A DNA stretch of 64,000 bases from Sphingomonas sp. Lineage in GTDB: Bacteria; Pseudomonadota; Alphaproteobacteria; Sphingomonadales; Sphingomonadaceae. Below the pieces are notes generated by a model, which saw only the letters and a list, made by a program, of their open reading frames with translations, made no database searches and was not told where the DNA came from. This document shows positions 19,648 to 30,151 of this stretch, in pieces; position 1 is the stretch's first letter, and every line of letters starts with the position of its first letter. Location: NCBI RefSeq assembly GCF_025353885.1, contig NZ_JANXNX010000115.1, forward strand, positions 1-64,000. The letters are read 5' to 3'. The position numbers and the translations under genes were made by a program.

Positions 19648-20055
19648 GTGATCGCGCTCCGCCATCTTGCTCATTGTCATCGTCGCATGGCCGTGCTGCT
19701 GCTCGCCCTGGCGTTGCTCGTGAAAATGCTGGTTCCGACCGGCTATATGGTTGCGTCCACATCCGGCTCGATCCAGATTGTCATGTGCACGGGCGCCGGT
19801 CCCGTGAAGATCACGATGCCGACAGCAGTGGGTGATACACAGGACGTCGAGCACCGCCAGGACCATCAGGGCAATGCGACACCCTGTGCCTTTGCCGGGC
19901 TTGCGCATTCGGCACTTTCGGCTGTCGATCCGGTTCTGCTGGCGACTAATATCGCGCTGATTGTCACAACGGCGTTTCGCCTAGTCCCGCAGCAGGGCGC
20001 GGAGTGTCAGTTGCACCGCCGCCCCCCTTCCAGAGGTCCGCCAATCGCTGCCTGA
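19648..20055 (+). CDS. Hypothetical protein, DUF2946-like
   Basis: 135 aa; N-terminal TM (MAVLLLALALLVKMLVPTGYMV), IVMCTGAGP, CAFAGLAHSA; precedes a TBDR gene. Confidence 0.6.
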   Translation: MIALRHLAHCHRRMAVLLLALALLVKMLVPTGYMVASTSGSIQIVMCTGAGPVKITMPTAVGDTQDVEHRQDHQGNATPCAFAGLAHSALSAVDPVLLATNIALIVTTAFRLVPQQGAECQLHRRPPSRGPPIAA

Positions 20056-20202
20056 TGCCATGACCTGATCGAGGCGCGACGTCCCGACAGATCATCAGCC
20101 AGTCGCCCGCAGAGCCGGGTCGACGCCCGTGCGTGGCCCTTGGGCCGCGCGGCCAGTGCTTGCGCCGGGAGCCGGTCTTCCGCGCCGATTTCAGGATCTC
20201 TC

Positions 20203-22368
20203 ATGTTAAAAACATTTCTCATCGTTTCAGCGTCTGTTTTTGCGTTCGCCGCGTCTGCCAAAGCCGCGGACAGCAGCAGCCATCAACCGCAGATTATCGT
20301 GACCGGCCAACGCGCAACAGACCCGCTCGATCAGGTCACCCAAGCTGGGAGTCGCCTGGGTCTCACCACCCGTGAAACGCCCGCGACAATCGAGACCATC
20401 ACCCAGACAATAATGCTTGCAAAAGGACTGCGGACAACGGTCGAGGCTTATGACAGCGCGCCGGGCGTGGTCGCCGGGCTGTTGCCCGGTGAGCCTGCAA
20501 GCGCATCCATTCGCGGCTTTTCGACCGGCGCGGTTTCGTATCTTTTCGACGGTATGCGCGCCGCCGATTCAACGATTTTGAACCGCAATTACGACAGCTT
20601 CAATTTCGAACGGATCGAAATTCTGAAAGGGCCCGCATCGGTCCTCTATGGCGACGGCGCGCTGGCCGGAGCCATCAATCTGGTGCCGAAAACACCTTTG
20701 TTCGACAAGCAGCAGGTCGATGTCCTGGCCAGCTACGGCAGCTTCAATACAGTTCGGCTCGGCGTCGGGATCAATCAGCCGCTGTCGCCAAATATTGCCT
20801 TCAGGACCGACCTCAGCCTGTCGCGCTCCGACGGCTATGTCCATGACACCAATTCCCGGACGATCCAGTCGACATCCAGCCTGAAGCTGCAACCGCTGGA
20901 CAATCTGTCGGTGTTGCTGGCGTTCGATTATTATGGCGACCGCAACCGCACGCCGTATCAGGGCGCGCCCCTGGTTCCCCGATCGGTCGCGCGCGACCCG
21001 TCAAACGTCGTTCGAACGACCAACGGCTACGTCCTCGACAAGGCGATGCGCGACGAAAACTATAACGTCACCGACGGCCGCATGGATTCAGACGCGTATT
21101 GGGGACGGGGCCGGGTCAGCTATGACTCTGGTGAGGGGTGGACGCTGACGGATGAAATCAATGCCTATAAGGGTAAGCGTCAGTGGGAGAATTCGGAGGA
21201 TTTCACCTACAATCAATCATCGGGATTGCTCGACCGCAGCACGACCAAGATTTACCACGATCAGGACTTCTGGTCGAACCGCGCTTATCTGACGGCCAGC
21301 TTTACCGTGGCGGGCCTGCGCAACCGCATGAACCTGGGCGTCGAATATAGCCGAACCAGGTTCCAAACCATTCGTCGATTTGGCGACACGACCGCCGTTG
21401 CACTGTTCGATCCGGCGCGCGGCAGTTTTCCGGTCGACATCGCCGCAAATTATCCGGGCAACGGCAACCGTGCCAACTACGATTCCCGGATCGTCAGCTG
21501 GGCGGTGTTCGCTGAGGACGCCCTGAACCTCAACGACAAATGGTTGTTGCTGGGTGGCTTGCGGTTCGACGATATCCAGTTGCACCGTCGCATCGACGAT
21601 CTGAACACGATGACGACCAACCTGTTCGGGCGATCCTTCAAGGCGGTGTCGGGGAGGATCGGAACCACCTATGACTTGGCCCCAAAGACCCAGTTATTCG
21701 CGCAATACAGCCATGCCATCACGCCGGTTGGCTCGCTCCTGCTTTCCAACAGCTTGCGCGCCAGCGTCGATCTGACGAAGGGGGATTCGATCGAGGGGGG
21801 GCTGAAGGCCAGCCTGTTTGCCGATCGTCTGACACTGACGGCTTCGGCCTATACGATCAGGCAGGCGGGCATATTGACGCGTGACCCGGCAAGACCGTCC
21901 ATCCAGGTGCAGGGTGGCACCCAGTCGTCGCGGGGGCTGGAGTTTTCCGCGGTCGGCAATGTCACGCGCGCCCTGACCATCGATGCCAATGCGGCGGTTC
22001 TCAAGGCACGATATGATCGGCTGACGAACGGAAGCGGGGTCGACCTGTCGGGCAACCGCTCGGTCAATGTGCCGCAGCGGACCGCCAACCTCACGATCTT
22101 TTACAGTTTCGACGGCCTGCCCGTGACGGCCAGCGCCGCCGTGCGCCATGTCGGTGACATTTACACGAGCACGGCAAACGACATCCGGGTCCAGGGTTAC
22201 ACGATCATGAATGCGGCGCTCATCTATCGGGCGCCATGGGCCACTTTCACCATCAGGGGGCGAAACCTGGCGAACAAGTTCTACGCCTATTGGTCGGGAT
22301 ACAGCGACACGCAGGTCTTTGTCGGGGCGCCACGCAGCGTCGAAATCACTGTTTCCAGCAAGTTCTAG
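20203..22368 (+). CDS. TonB-dependent siderophore-type receptor
   Basis: Signal peptide MLKTFLIVSASVFAFAASAKA, plug (ASIRGFSTGAVSYLFDGMR, FERIEILKGPASVLYGDGALAGAINLVPK), C-terminal RSVEITVSSKF. Confidence 0.92.
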   Translation: MLKTFLIVSASVFAFAASAKAADSSSHQPQIIVTGQRATDPLDQVTQAGSRLGLTTRETPATIETITQTIMLAKGLRTTVEAYDSAPGVVAGLLPGEPASASIRGFSTGAVSYLFDGMRAADSTILNRNYDSFNFERIEILKGPASVLYGDGALAGAINLVPKTPLFDKQQVDVLASYGSFNTVRLGVGINQPLSPNIAFRTDLSLSRSDGYVHDTNSRTIQSTSSLKLQPLDNLSVLLAFDYYGDRNRTPYQGAPLVPRSVARDPSNVVRTTNGYVLDKAMRDENYNVTDGRMDSDAYWGRGRVSYDSGEGWTLTDEINAYKGKRQWENSEDFTYNQSSGLLDRSTTKIYHDQDFWSNRAYLTASFTVAGLRNRMNLGVEYSRTRFQTIRRFGDTTAVALFDPARGSFPVDIAANYPGNGNRANYDSRIVSWAVFAEDALNLNDKWLLLGGLRFDDIQLHRRIDDLNTMTTNLFGRSFKAVSGRIGTTYDLAPKTQLFAQYSHAITPVGSLLLSNSLRASVDLTKGDSIEGGLKASLFADRLTLTASAYTIRQAGILTRDPARPSIQVQGGTQSSRGLEFSAVGNVTRALTIDANAAVLKARYDRLTNGSGVDLSGNRSVNVPQRTANLTIFYSFDGLPVTASAAVRHVGDIYTSTANDIRVQGYTIMNAALIYRAPWATFTIRGRNLANKFYAYWSGYSDTQVFVGAPRSVEITVSSKF

Positions 22369-22378
22369 GAGCCGCACG

Positions 22379-23749
22379 ATGCTCAATCGCACACTCGTTC
22401 GGTCCGGTGTTCATCGCGTTTTCTGGCGCTGGCATTTCTACGCCGGGCTGATGATCGCGCCCTTCCTCCTGATCCTCAGTGTGACAGGCGCAATTTACCT
22501 GTTCAACGACGAGATCAACGACGTCATTTATCCCGAACAGCGGTTTGTCGCGTCGCACCGGGTCGATCAGCAACCGTCACGAATGATCGAGGCGGCGGCA
22601 AGGGCCTTTCCGGGAACACCGACGCGGATCGATCTTCCGCGCACAACCGGTCGATCAGCCACAGTGTTCATCACGCCGGTCGTGGGCGATCCGGTTCGGG
22701 TCGCGGTCGATCCCGCGACCAGCCGGGTTCTGGGTTCGACGGTCTATAGCCACACTCTGGTGGGATTTGCCGACGAGATGCACGGTTCGCTGACCCTTGG
22801 GACCTTCGGTGACAGGATTGTCGAGCTGGCCGCGTGCTGGGCGCTGGTGCTGATCGTAACCGGCCTGTTTTTGTGGTGGCCGGGTGAGCGACGCGGTCTG
22901 GCTGGGGTCCTGTATCCACGCTTGCGAGGCGGTCGGTGCGTATTCTGGCGCGATCTTCATGTCGTGACGGGGGTCTGGGCGGCCGCCTTCATCGCTTTCC
23001 TGCTGCTGACCGGCCTGCCCTGGGCGGGGGTCGAGGGGGCATTGTTAAACCGGGGCACGGCCGCTCTGGGTATCGGATATCCGGCATCGAACCGCACCGA
23101 GAACGCGCCGACCAGCTTGCCGATGAAAACCGCACTGGGGGAGGCGCCCTGGACGATGCAACTGGCACCGATGCCAGCGTCGGCGATGCCGACCGGTCAC
23201 GCCGGTCACGCGATGCCCATGCCGTCGGCAAATGATGATGCCGCCGTCACGGGTGTTGACCGCATCCGCGATACGCTGGCTTTCAAATACGATCTGAAAG
23301 GGGATTACCGGCTGTTCCTGCCCAGCGGGCCGTCGGGCGTTTACACCGCCTATACCTATCCCGATCAGCCGCAGGGCCAGCGCACCTTCTATTTCGATCG
23401 CTGGACGGGGGCCATGATCCGGGAAGTGGGTTACCGGGATTATGGCTGGGCCGCGAAAGCGATTGAACTCGGCATCCAGCTTCACATGGGCAATTATTTC
23501 GGGCTGGCGAACCAGTTGCTTATGCTTGCCACCTGCATCGCCATCATCGTGCTTGTCGTCAGCGGGATCGTCATGTGGTGGCGCCGCCGTCCGCCGGGAA
23601 CAATCGGTGCGCCGACACGGGTATCCGCCGGCAATGTGCGTGGACTGGCAGTTGTTTTGGTCATCGGCGGCGTGCTGTTCCCGGTATTCGGCCTGTCGCT
23701 TGTGGCGATCTTCCTGATCGACTGGTGCAGGCAATCGCTCAAATCATAA
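22379..23749 (+). CDS. PepSY-associated TM helix domain protein (PiuB-like)
   Basis: WRWHFYAGLMIAPFLLILSVTGAIYLFNDEI; FWRDLHVVTGVWAAAFIAFLLLTGLPW. Confidence 0.88.
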   Translation: MLNRTLVRSGVHRVFWRWHFYAGLMIAPFLLILSVTGAIYLFNDEINDVIYPEQRFVASHRVDQQPSRMIEAAARAFPGTPTRIDLPRTTGRSATVFITPVVGDPVRVAVDPATSRVLGSTVYSHTLVGFADEMHGSLTLGTFGDRIVELAACWALVLIVTGLFLWWPGERRGLAGVLYPRLRGGRCVFWRDLHVVTGVWAAAFIAFLLLTGLPWAGVEGALLNRGTAALGIGYPASNRTENAPTSLPMKTALGEAPWTMQLAPMPASAMPTGHAGHAMPMPSANDDAAVTGVDRIRDTLAFKYDLKGDYRLFLPSGPSGVYTAYTYPDQPQGQRTFYFDRWTGAMIREVGYRDYGWAAKAIELGIQLHMGNYFGLANQLLMLATCIAIIVLVVSGIVMWWRRRPPGTIGAPTRVSAGNVRGLAVVLVIGGVLFPVFGLSLVAIFLIDWCRQSLKS

Positions 23750-23780
23750 GCCAAAGCGTCGCCCATTGCGTTTGTGCTAT

Positions 23781-23795
23781 TGAGAATTGTTCTCA
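23781..23795. promoter_or_regulatory. Fur-box-like palindrome TGAGAA-TTG-TTCTCA
   Basis: attgagaattgttctcattt resembles the proteobacterial Fur consensus core; about 60 bp upstream of the 23853 start. Confidence 0.6.
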
Positions 23796-23852
23796 TTTGA
23801 ATTATCGACATCTACGGCCGTGGCCAGCATAAACATATGGGGCGTTCGCACG

Positions 23853-24158
23853 ATGTCGGCCACTACGATCAAATGGATCAGGATCGGATTTGCGGGGCCG
23901 GGCGCGGTCGTCATCGCGCTGGTGACGATGGCCGGCATGGCGTTGTGGTTGCCGCGCGGGGCCGCAGGGATCGACAATTTGGTGCTGCCGTTGATGCTGG
24001 TTCCACTGGTCTGGGCGGCACTGCTTTTTCATGCGTGTCTCGACCGGCGGATCGGGCGGGTCGCGCTGGTCGCACTGTTAGTCTTCATGGTCCACGCCGC
24101 GTTGATCGCCGGTCAGTTTCTCGACCACCCGGTTCCTGCCGCTGGATCGCGCCCATGA
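23853..24158 (+). CDS. Small membrane protein (possibly DUF3649-like)
   Basis: 101 aa with about 3 TM segments, stop overlapping the next start (ATGA); position in a TBDR/PepSY operon. Confidence 0.6.
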   Translation: MSATTIKWIRIGFAGPGAVVIALVTMAGMALWLPRGAAGIDNLVLPLMLVPLVWAALLFHACLDRRIGRVALVALLVFMVHAALIAGQFLDHPVPAAGSRP

Positions 24159-25741
24159 TCAACCTGGCCAAGCGCGAGACCAAGCTGATGATCGCCGTCC
24201 ACGGCTGGTCGGCGATCGTGCTCGGCTTGCTGCTCTATGCGGTCGTGCTCACCGGCATGATGGCGGTTTTCGCAGACGAGATCGGTATCTGGTCCGCCGG
24301 ACGGGTGCAGACCGTTTCGGCTTTCCAGCGGCCCATCGATCGATCGATCCGCGACCTCGCCGCGCGCACGCCCGTCAAATATCATGACGACATCAATCTC
24401 TTCGAAGTTGGCGACCACGGCCTCGGGGCATTTTTCCACCGCGACGAGGTTGCGAAAAGTGGCGAGCCGATCAGCCGGGGCATTTATTACCAGCTCGATA
24501 CAGCGGACAAGATCATCAGCGCCCGCGAAGGCACCAGCGAGGAGGTGTTCGGTCCGCGGAATGACGATGCGCTGAGCAGTTTTCTGGTCGATACGCACGT
24601 GCGCCTTCATCTGCCGAACCCATGGGGGCTGATCCTCACCGGGATCCTCGGCCTCGCAATGCTGGTTGCGGCAATCTCGGGCCTGTTGATCCATCGTCAT
24701 CTGTTCACGAATATTTTCACCTTGCGCAAAAACGTCGGGTCCGTCCTCGTTGCGCGGGATCGACACAGCGTGGCCGGGACCTGGAGCTTGCCATTCGCAT
24801 TCGTTCTCGCCTTCACCGGCAGCTTCTTTTCGTTCTTCGGCACCGTCGGGGTGCCGATTGTCGCCATGGCAGCATTCGGCGGCGACCAGCAGGCCATGAA
24901 CGAAGCGATTTATGGAAATCCGGTGAAACCCGATGCCACCGCGACCCGAACCGGCAATCTCGATCGCATCGCGCGCGACCCGATATTGCGCGCGGGTGAA
25001 ATACCGACTTTCATGACGATCGAAAAACTCGGGCGCGCCGACGCCAGTGTCACGACCTACCATCCGGCGGGGGAGGGCGCCATCGTCCCCGTCTCGCTCG
25101 GCTACCATGGCGCGACCGCAGCCTTCGACCGGATCAAGCCGTTGATCGGGGCCAGACCCTCCTTCGGCGGGTCGGCGGCGGGCATGATGAGCCCGCTGCA
25201 TTTCGGTAATTTCTTCGGCGTGTTGTCAAAGGCGGTCTGGTTCGGGCTGGGCTTTGCGATGTGCTATGTCACGCTGAGCGGACTTCGCCTGTGGTTGGTG
25301 CGTCGCCGTGACCAGCAAAGATCGCTCGACTGGCTCGAACGCGCCACGACTGTCGTCGGCTTTGGTCTGCCCTTCGCCCTCGCGCTGTCGGCGGCGGCTT
25401 TCCTGCTGTCGATGCCGCGCGGATCGGCCGTTTTCTGGACTCCCGCTGCGTTCCTGATCGCGTCCGCCATTGCAATAACCGCGGGCGTTTTCATGCGCAC
25501 CAATGCCCGGCTTGGTTATTTCCTGCAGAGAATAACCGGAGCAACGCTGGTCGCGCTGCCCTTCCTTCGTCTCGTCATGGGCGGGCCGGGATGGCCCATG
25601 GCGCTTGCGGCGGGGCAACCGGTGATCATGGCCGTCGACATCGCGGTCGGCGCGGCAGGCTGTTGGATTTTGTGGCAGCACTCTCGAATCTCGGATCGCA
25701 AGCTGGCACCTCTGCCCGCTGCACTGAAACGCGCCGAATGA
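24155..25741 (+). CDS. PepSY domain-containing membrane protein
   Basis: KLMIAVHGWSAIVLGLLLYAVVLTGMMAVFADEIG, multiple TMs; overlaps neighbours by 4 bp. Confidence 0.85.
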   Translation: MINLAKRETKLMIAVHGWSAIVLGLLLYAVVLTGMMAVFADEIGIWSAGRVQTVSAFQRPIDRSIRDLAARTPVKYHDDINLFEVGDHGLGAFFHRDEVAKSGEPISRGIYYQLDTADKIISAREGTSEEVFGPRNDDALSSFLVDTHVRLHLPNPWGLILTGILGLAMLVAAISGLLIHRHLFTNIFTLRKNVGSVLVARDRHSVAGTWSLPFAFVLAFTGSFFSFFGTVGVPIVAMAAFGGDQQAMNEAIYGNPVKPDATATRTGNLDRIARDPILRAGEIPTFMTIEKLGRADASVTTYHPAGEGAIVPVSLGYHGATAAFDRIKPLIGARPSFGGSAAGMMSPLHFGNFFGVLSKAVWFGLGFAMCYVTLSGLRLWLVRRRDQQRSLDWLERATTVVGFGLPFALALSAAAFLLSMPRGSAVFWTPAAFLIASAIAITAGVFMRTNARLGYFLQRITGATLVALPFLRLVMGGPGWPMALAAGQPVIMAVDIAVGAAGCWILWQHSRISDRKLAPLPAALKRAE

Positions 25742-26013
25742 TCGTGCTCCCGGTCCTGGCCATCGCCGTGTCGGGCCTATCGATTGGGGTCTTGTGCGTC
25801 GGCGATCCCAAGCGCCGCCGCGTCGGCTCCGGGCGCGGGGACGGGCAGGGCAAGTCTGTTCGGCGCATCGCGGTTGCCCTGGCGTGCCTCCCCGGCATGA
25901 TTCTTGCTGCGACCGGTGATGTCTCAGGATTCCTGGGTTGGGTCGGCGGATGCTCCCTGATCGGATGGGGCATCACGCTGGCCATCAGCAAATTCAGCGC
26001 CGGGCGACCCTGA
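25738..26013 (+). CDS. Small membrane protein (DUF3325-like)
   Basis: ATGA overlap with the upstream PepSY gene; 91 aa hydrophobic. Confidence 0.55.
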   Translation: MIVLPVLAIAVSGLSIGVLCVGDPKRRRVGSGRGDGQGKSVRRIAVALACLPGMILAATGDVSGFLGWVGGCSLIGWGITLAISKFSAGRP

Positions 26014-26033
26014 TTTCCCTAACAACCTGATGG

Positions 26034-26591
26034 TCAACCACCGAAGCCGCGCCCGATCGACCCGCCGAACCCCCCTCTCGAAATAACCGAACTGCGCGAC
26101 TGAACCCTTGCTGGCGCGCTGGCAGCCGGGTTGAACGCGTTGGATCCGACCTGAGTGCGTCCACTGACATAGTCGCGCGTGATGCGGCCTCCGGCACCTC
26201 CGAAATAATCGCCATTCCGGTCGCGATACATCGGTGCGCCACGATAGCCTCCGCCGCCGTTCAGCGCCTGGCCGATGATGAAGCCGGTCAGCAACGGTGT
26301 GAAAAAACTGCCGTTCGATCGAGGCGCACATTGGGCCGCGCCATATTGCTCTTCGCAGGTTTGCCTGTCCTCGTACCGGGGCGCAACCTTCTCATTGTCG
26401 GCCTGCGCCTGGGCATAGGCGGCATCGCATTGCGCGGCGGGCAGGGCCCCCGCCGCCCGGCACTCCGCCACCGATGTGTAGCTGACGGCATCGACCGGCT
26501 TGCCAACGCTATCCGCCCCATCGCACGCTGTCAGAGAGACACCTGCGCCTGCCATCATCGTGGTAAGGACCAGAGCCTTTGATCGCTTCAT
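26034..26591 (-). CDS. DUF1190 (YgiB-like) family protein
   Basis: MKRSKALVLTTMMAGAGVSLTAC lipobox; AYAQAQADNEKVAPRYEDRQTCEEQYG; Gly/Arg/Ser-rich tail. Confidence 0.8.
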   Translation of the reverse strand: MKRSKALVLTTMMAGAGVSLTACDGADSVGKPVDAVSYTSVAECRAAGALPAAQCDAAYAQAQADNEKVAPRYEDRQTCEEQYGAAQCAPRSNGSFFTPLLTGFIIGQALNGGGGYRGAPMYRDRNGDYFGGAGGRITRDYVSGRTQVGSNAFNPAASAPARVQSRSSVISRGGFGGSIGRGFGG

Positions 26592-26601
26592 GATTGCGTC
26601 C

Positions 26602-27015
26602 TCAGTTCGTCATGCACGCGGCGTTCAAAACGCCGACGGTGATAGAAATGCTCGCCATATAGGTCGCCGCTGCCATCTCGCCGCGCACGATCCGGGTGCT
26701 GAAATCGGGCATGACGAACCGACGGACCACGGTGAACACGACGATCTGGATGACACCCGCCAGCAACGCCCATGACGCGAACTCGGCAAGCGTGAACGTG
26801 TGGGCGAGCGCGGACGCAAGTGGCAGCACATAGCCGATCAGCGCCGCACCCAAAGTGAGTGCGGCAGCGACGTTGCCGTCACGGATCAATTCGTGTTCGT
26901 TGTAGGGCGTGGCCCATTGATAGACGATCTTGAAAAGAATGGTGAACAATCCTGCGGCAAAAAACGCGATGATGAAGGCGATTGCGCTGGTTTGAAAACT
27001 GTACAGGTCGATCAT
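26602..27015 (-). CDS. DUF350 (YjfL-like) membrane protein
   Basis: 137 aa, 4 TM; ELIRDGNVAAALTLGAALIGYVLPLASA. Confidence 0.8.
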   Translation of the reverse strand: MIDLYSFQTSAIAFIIAFFAAGLFTILFKIVYQWATPYNEHELIRDGNVAAALTLGAALIGYVLPLASALAHTFTLAEFASWALLAGVIQIVVFTVVRRFVMPDFSTRIVRGEMAAATYMASISITVGVLNAACMTN

Positions 27016-27026
27016 ATTCTTCCCCT

Positions 27027-27665
27027 TCAGGCCTTGAATTCGCCAAATTCGAGCGCGACGCCAAGCATTATTTCAAACGACACTTCCCCGGCCTCGTTTT
27101 CTTGGTCGATCGCCAGCAAAAGTTCGCGACCATCACCGTCCAGCGGGCGTGCGAACAGCATGCAGGTCTGGAAGATACGGCGATCCACGATACCATCGCG
27201 GTCGTCGTGGACATCCTCCCAAAAACTTACCGGTTCCTGGCACGGAGCAGCATCGTCGAACCAGAAGCGGCGATATTCGGGAAGGTCCGACGTCGTAAAG
27301 GCGGGGGCCGAAAGTCGCGCGCGCCATGCCGTTCGTTCTGCGGCCGCTCCAGGATAGCTACTTTGCCAAGGCGCGAACAGAGTCACATCGGTAACGTCCT
27401 GCCCCTCGCGATCGTTTGTGACGGCCTGGAACATGATGTCATCATCGGTGTAGAAGCGATGAACGAACCCGCCTTCGCCCAATTCGACCAGCCCCTGCGC
27501 TACGATCTGCAGGGTGTCGCTATCAAACGGAAATCTAAGGGCGTCACCAAACCGCCGCCACGCCAACGGATCGAGGATCATACTGCGACCCAGCGTGACG
27601 TTTCGGATGATGGGAAGTGGTGACCCTTCCAAGGCCTGCTTTCGACCGAAAAGACGATTAAACAT
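27027..27665 (-). CDS. DUF2491 (YjfK-like) family protein
   Basis: MFNRLFGRKQ start; DDIMFQAVTNDREGQDVTDVTLFAPW. Confidence 0.75.
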   Translation of the reverse strand: MFNRLFGRKQALEGSPLPIIRNVTLGRSMILDPLAWRRFGDALRFPFDSDTLQIVAQGLVELGEGGFVHRFYTDDDIMFQAVTNDREGQDVTDVTLFAPWQSSYPGAAAERTAWRARLSAPAFTTSDLPEYRRFWFDDAAPCQEPVSFWEDVHDDRDGIVDRRIFQTCMLFARPLDGDGRELLLAIDQENEAGEVSFEIMLGVALEFGEFKA

Positions 27666-27788
27666 AAAACCTCTCGAGGTGAGCTTCTGGCTATAGGGTA
27701 AACCCGCCGGGTGCGATAGCACCGCCAAATCACTGGCGCCCTTTGGCGGATGTTCTATGAGGACACAAATGCCTGCTCTGGAGCGAAT

Positions 27789-28226
27789 ATGACCGACACC
27801 CCGTGGACCGTCCGCACGCTGAAGGCCGCGCTCGACTCCCATCCGGCTTCCAGCAACGGCGAAGTGACTGCCCGTGTTGTCGAGGGGACGGACCCGGTCT
27901 TGATGGTCACGGTGCACAGCCACGGCGACCTGGAACTTTTTGTCAATGTCAGCGAAGCACAGATCGCCGCGTCGGTATTGCTTTGGCCCTGTGACGAGCA
28001 GCAGAACCGTGCCGCCTTCAACGAGTTTCTTTTGAAGGCGCAGAAGTTGGTGCCACTTTCGAATTTCGGGATCGGTACCGTCGACGGGCGTGATTTTTAC
28101 GAATTGTTCGGCGAACTCGCGACGACCAGCTCGCTGGAGACGATCGTCATCGAATTGCGTATGCTGGCTGAAAACGCCATCGCGGCGGCCACCGATTTGC
28201 GCCAGGCGTTCGTTCCTGCGACCTGA
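27789..28226 (+). CDS. DUF2170 (YjfI-like) family protein
   Basis: 145 aa; QIAASVLLWPCDEQQNRAAFNEFLLKAQKLVPLSNFGI. Confidence 0.75.
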   Translation: MTDTPWTVRTLKAALDSHPASSNGEVTARVVEGTDPVLMVTVHSHGDLELFVNVSEAQIAASVLLWPCDEQQNRAAFNEFLLKAQKLVPLSNFGIGTVDGRDFYELFGELATTSSLETIVIELRMLAENAIAAATDLRQAFVPAT

Positions 28227-28253
28227 TCCCCTTATTTGTTCGGAGACGTTGCC

Positions 28254-28979
28254 ATGGCAATCTGGAGTAAATTATTCACCCTCGGTCGCGCAGGCGCGCA
28301 TGAAGCGACTGCGGCGGTCGTTGACGCCAACGCTTTGCGTATTCTCGATCAGGAAATTCGCGACGCCGACAAGGCGCAGGGAAAGGCGCGTGACGACCTG
28401 GCCGGTCTGGTCGCCCGACGCCGGATGCTGGAAACCGAGGTTGAGAGTTTTCGGTCGCAGGTTGCCAAATACGAAGCGTCCGCACGCACGGCGGTCGAAA
28501 AGAGCAACATGGATTTGGCGCGTCAGGTTGCCCAGCGCATCGCCGATCTGGAACAGGACATGTCGCTGAAGGTCCCGCAGATCGACGGGATGCGCGAGGC
28601 CGAGGAGCAAATCCACGCAACGATCGCCACGACCGATCGCAAGATCGACCAATTGCGGCGCGAGGTCGAAGTCGTAAAGGTCAACGAATCGGTGCAAAGG
28701 GCTCAGGCGACCGTCGCGGCGAGTGGCGCCGGCAGTTCGCTCGGTTCGGCCGCCGACAGCCTTGCGCGTATACGTGAGCGGCAGGCAATTCGGGGCGAGA
28801 AAATTCGGGCAGCAGGCGAAATCGAGGATCGACGCACGGGCGCGGACCTCGACGAGAAACTGCGGATCGCCGGGATATTGCCGGGCCAGTCCTCGGCTGA
28901 CGATATCCTCGCGCGACTTGCCGCGCCGGCCAAACCGCTCCTCGAAGCACGCAATGATACCAAGACGCTCGAAAGCTGA
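28254..28979 (+). CDS. PspA/IM30 family protein (YjfJ-like)
   Basis: Coiled-coil; ANALRILDQEIRDADKAQGKARDDLAGLVARRRMLE. Confidence 0.85.
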   Translation: MAIWSKLFTLGRAGAHEATAAVVDANALRILDQEIRDADKAQGKARDDLAGLVARRRMLETEVESFRSQVAKYEASARTAVEKSNMDLARQVAQRIADLEQDMSLKVPQIDGMREAEEQIHATIATTDRKIDQLRREVEVVKVNESVQRAQATVAASGAGSSLGSAADSLARIRERQAIRGEKIRAAGEIEDRRTGADLDEKLRIAGILPGQSSADDILARLAAPAKPLLEARNDTKTLES

Positions 28980-28984
28980 GTCTG

Positions 28985-30151
28985 GTGCGACGCATCACGT
29001 TTGAGCCCCGCACAGATTGGCGCGAAAAAGCGGATGCGATCGGCTTTGTCTATCACGACACCGACGGCGCGCCGTACTGGGACGAGGCGACCGCATATGG
29101 CTTTACGCTGGCCGAGATCGAAAACGACATCGAGCCCGCAGCCGAAGCAGTCCACCAGCTTTGCCTTCAATTGGTCGACGAGGTCGTGCGCAACGACGCG
29201 CTGATGGACCGTCTCGCCATACCCGAGCCCTATCGCGCGTTTGTCGCCGAATCCTGGCGGTCGCGACAGCCCTCACTCTATGGCAGGTTCGACTTCTTCT
29301 ACGACGGGCGGGGGCCGGCAAAGCTCTACGAATATAATGCGGATACGCCCACCTCGGTATTCGAATGTGCGACGTTTCAGTGGTTGTGGCTCGAGGAGTT
29401 GCTCGCATCGGGGACATTGTCCGCCGAAACCGACCAGTTCAACAGCCTGTTCGACGCCCTGCGCGGGCGCTTTGCCACGCTGTTCCCGACCGGAGGGTTC
29501 GTTCATTTCGCAGCCGACGCGGACGCGATCGAGGATCGCCAGACGGTGCGGTTCTTCGAGGACATCGCGTCGCAGGTCGGTATCGAACCAAAATTCGTTG
29601 CAATGCGCGACATCGGAGTGAATGCCACGGGGCACTTCGTCGATGCAGACGGGTTCGAATTGCGAGCGGCGTTCAAGCTGTATCCTTGGGAGCACATGCT
29701 CCGCGAACCTTATGCGCCCCACCTTCTGACCGCCGGGGTCCGGTGGATCGAGCCGGCATGGAAGGCGATCCTGTCGAACAAGGGCATTTTGCCATTGCTG
29801 TGGGAACGCCATCCCGGACACCCGAATCTTCTGCCCGCTTTTTTCGCCGATGATCCCGCTGCCAATACCCTTGGCCCCAGCTATGTCAGAAAGCCGATCT
29901 TCTCGCGTGAGGGTGCCAATATCGTAACGGTTCGCGATGGCATTGCCGGAGCCACGGTCGATCAGGGCTATGGCGGCGAAGGCCATGTCTGCCAGGCGCT
30001 GCTTCCTCCTCCCGAATTTGCAGGCAAGTATCCGGTCCTTGGCGTCTGGATGGTCGGCGATGCGGCCGTGGGCATGGGCGTGCGGGAGGATGTCGACCCG
30101 ATTACGCGCAACCTCGCGCGCTTCGTGCCGCACATCATCGAGGCGCAGTGA
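28985..30151 (+). CDS. Glutathionylspermidine synthase-like family protein (YjfC-like)
   Basis: [42 protein letters not shown]. Confidence 0.9.
   Translation: MRRITFEPRTDWREKADAIGFVYHDTDGAPYWDEATAYGFTLAEIENDIEPAAEAVHQLCLQLVDEVVRNDALMDRLAIPEPYRAFVAESWRSRQPSLYGRFDFFYDGRGPAKLYEYNADTPTSVFECATFQWLWLEELLASGTLSAETDQFNSLFDALRGRFATLFPTGGFVHFAADADAIEDRQTVRFFEDIASQVGIEPKFVAMRDIGVNATGHFVDADGFELRAAFKLYPWEHMLREPYAPHLLTAGVRWIEPAWKAILSNKGILPLLWERHPGHPNLLPAFFADDPAANTLGPSYVRKPIFSREGANIVTVRDGIAGATVDQGYGGEGHVCQALLPPPEFAGKYPVLGVWMVGDAAVGMGVREDVDPITRNLARFVPHIIEAQ

Noticed and set aside
24113-25201. 362-aa minus-strand ORF
   Set aside because: Antisense to the PepSY gene; Arg/Gly/Asp-rich translation with no motifs, a typical high-GC shadow ORF.
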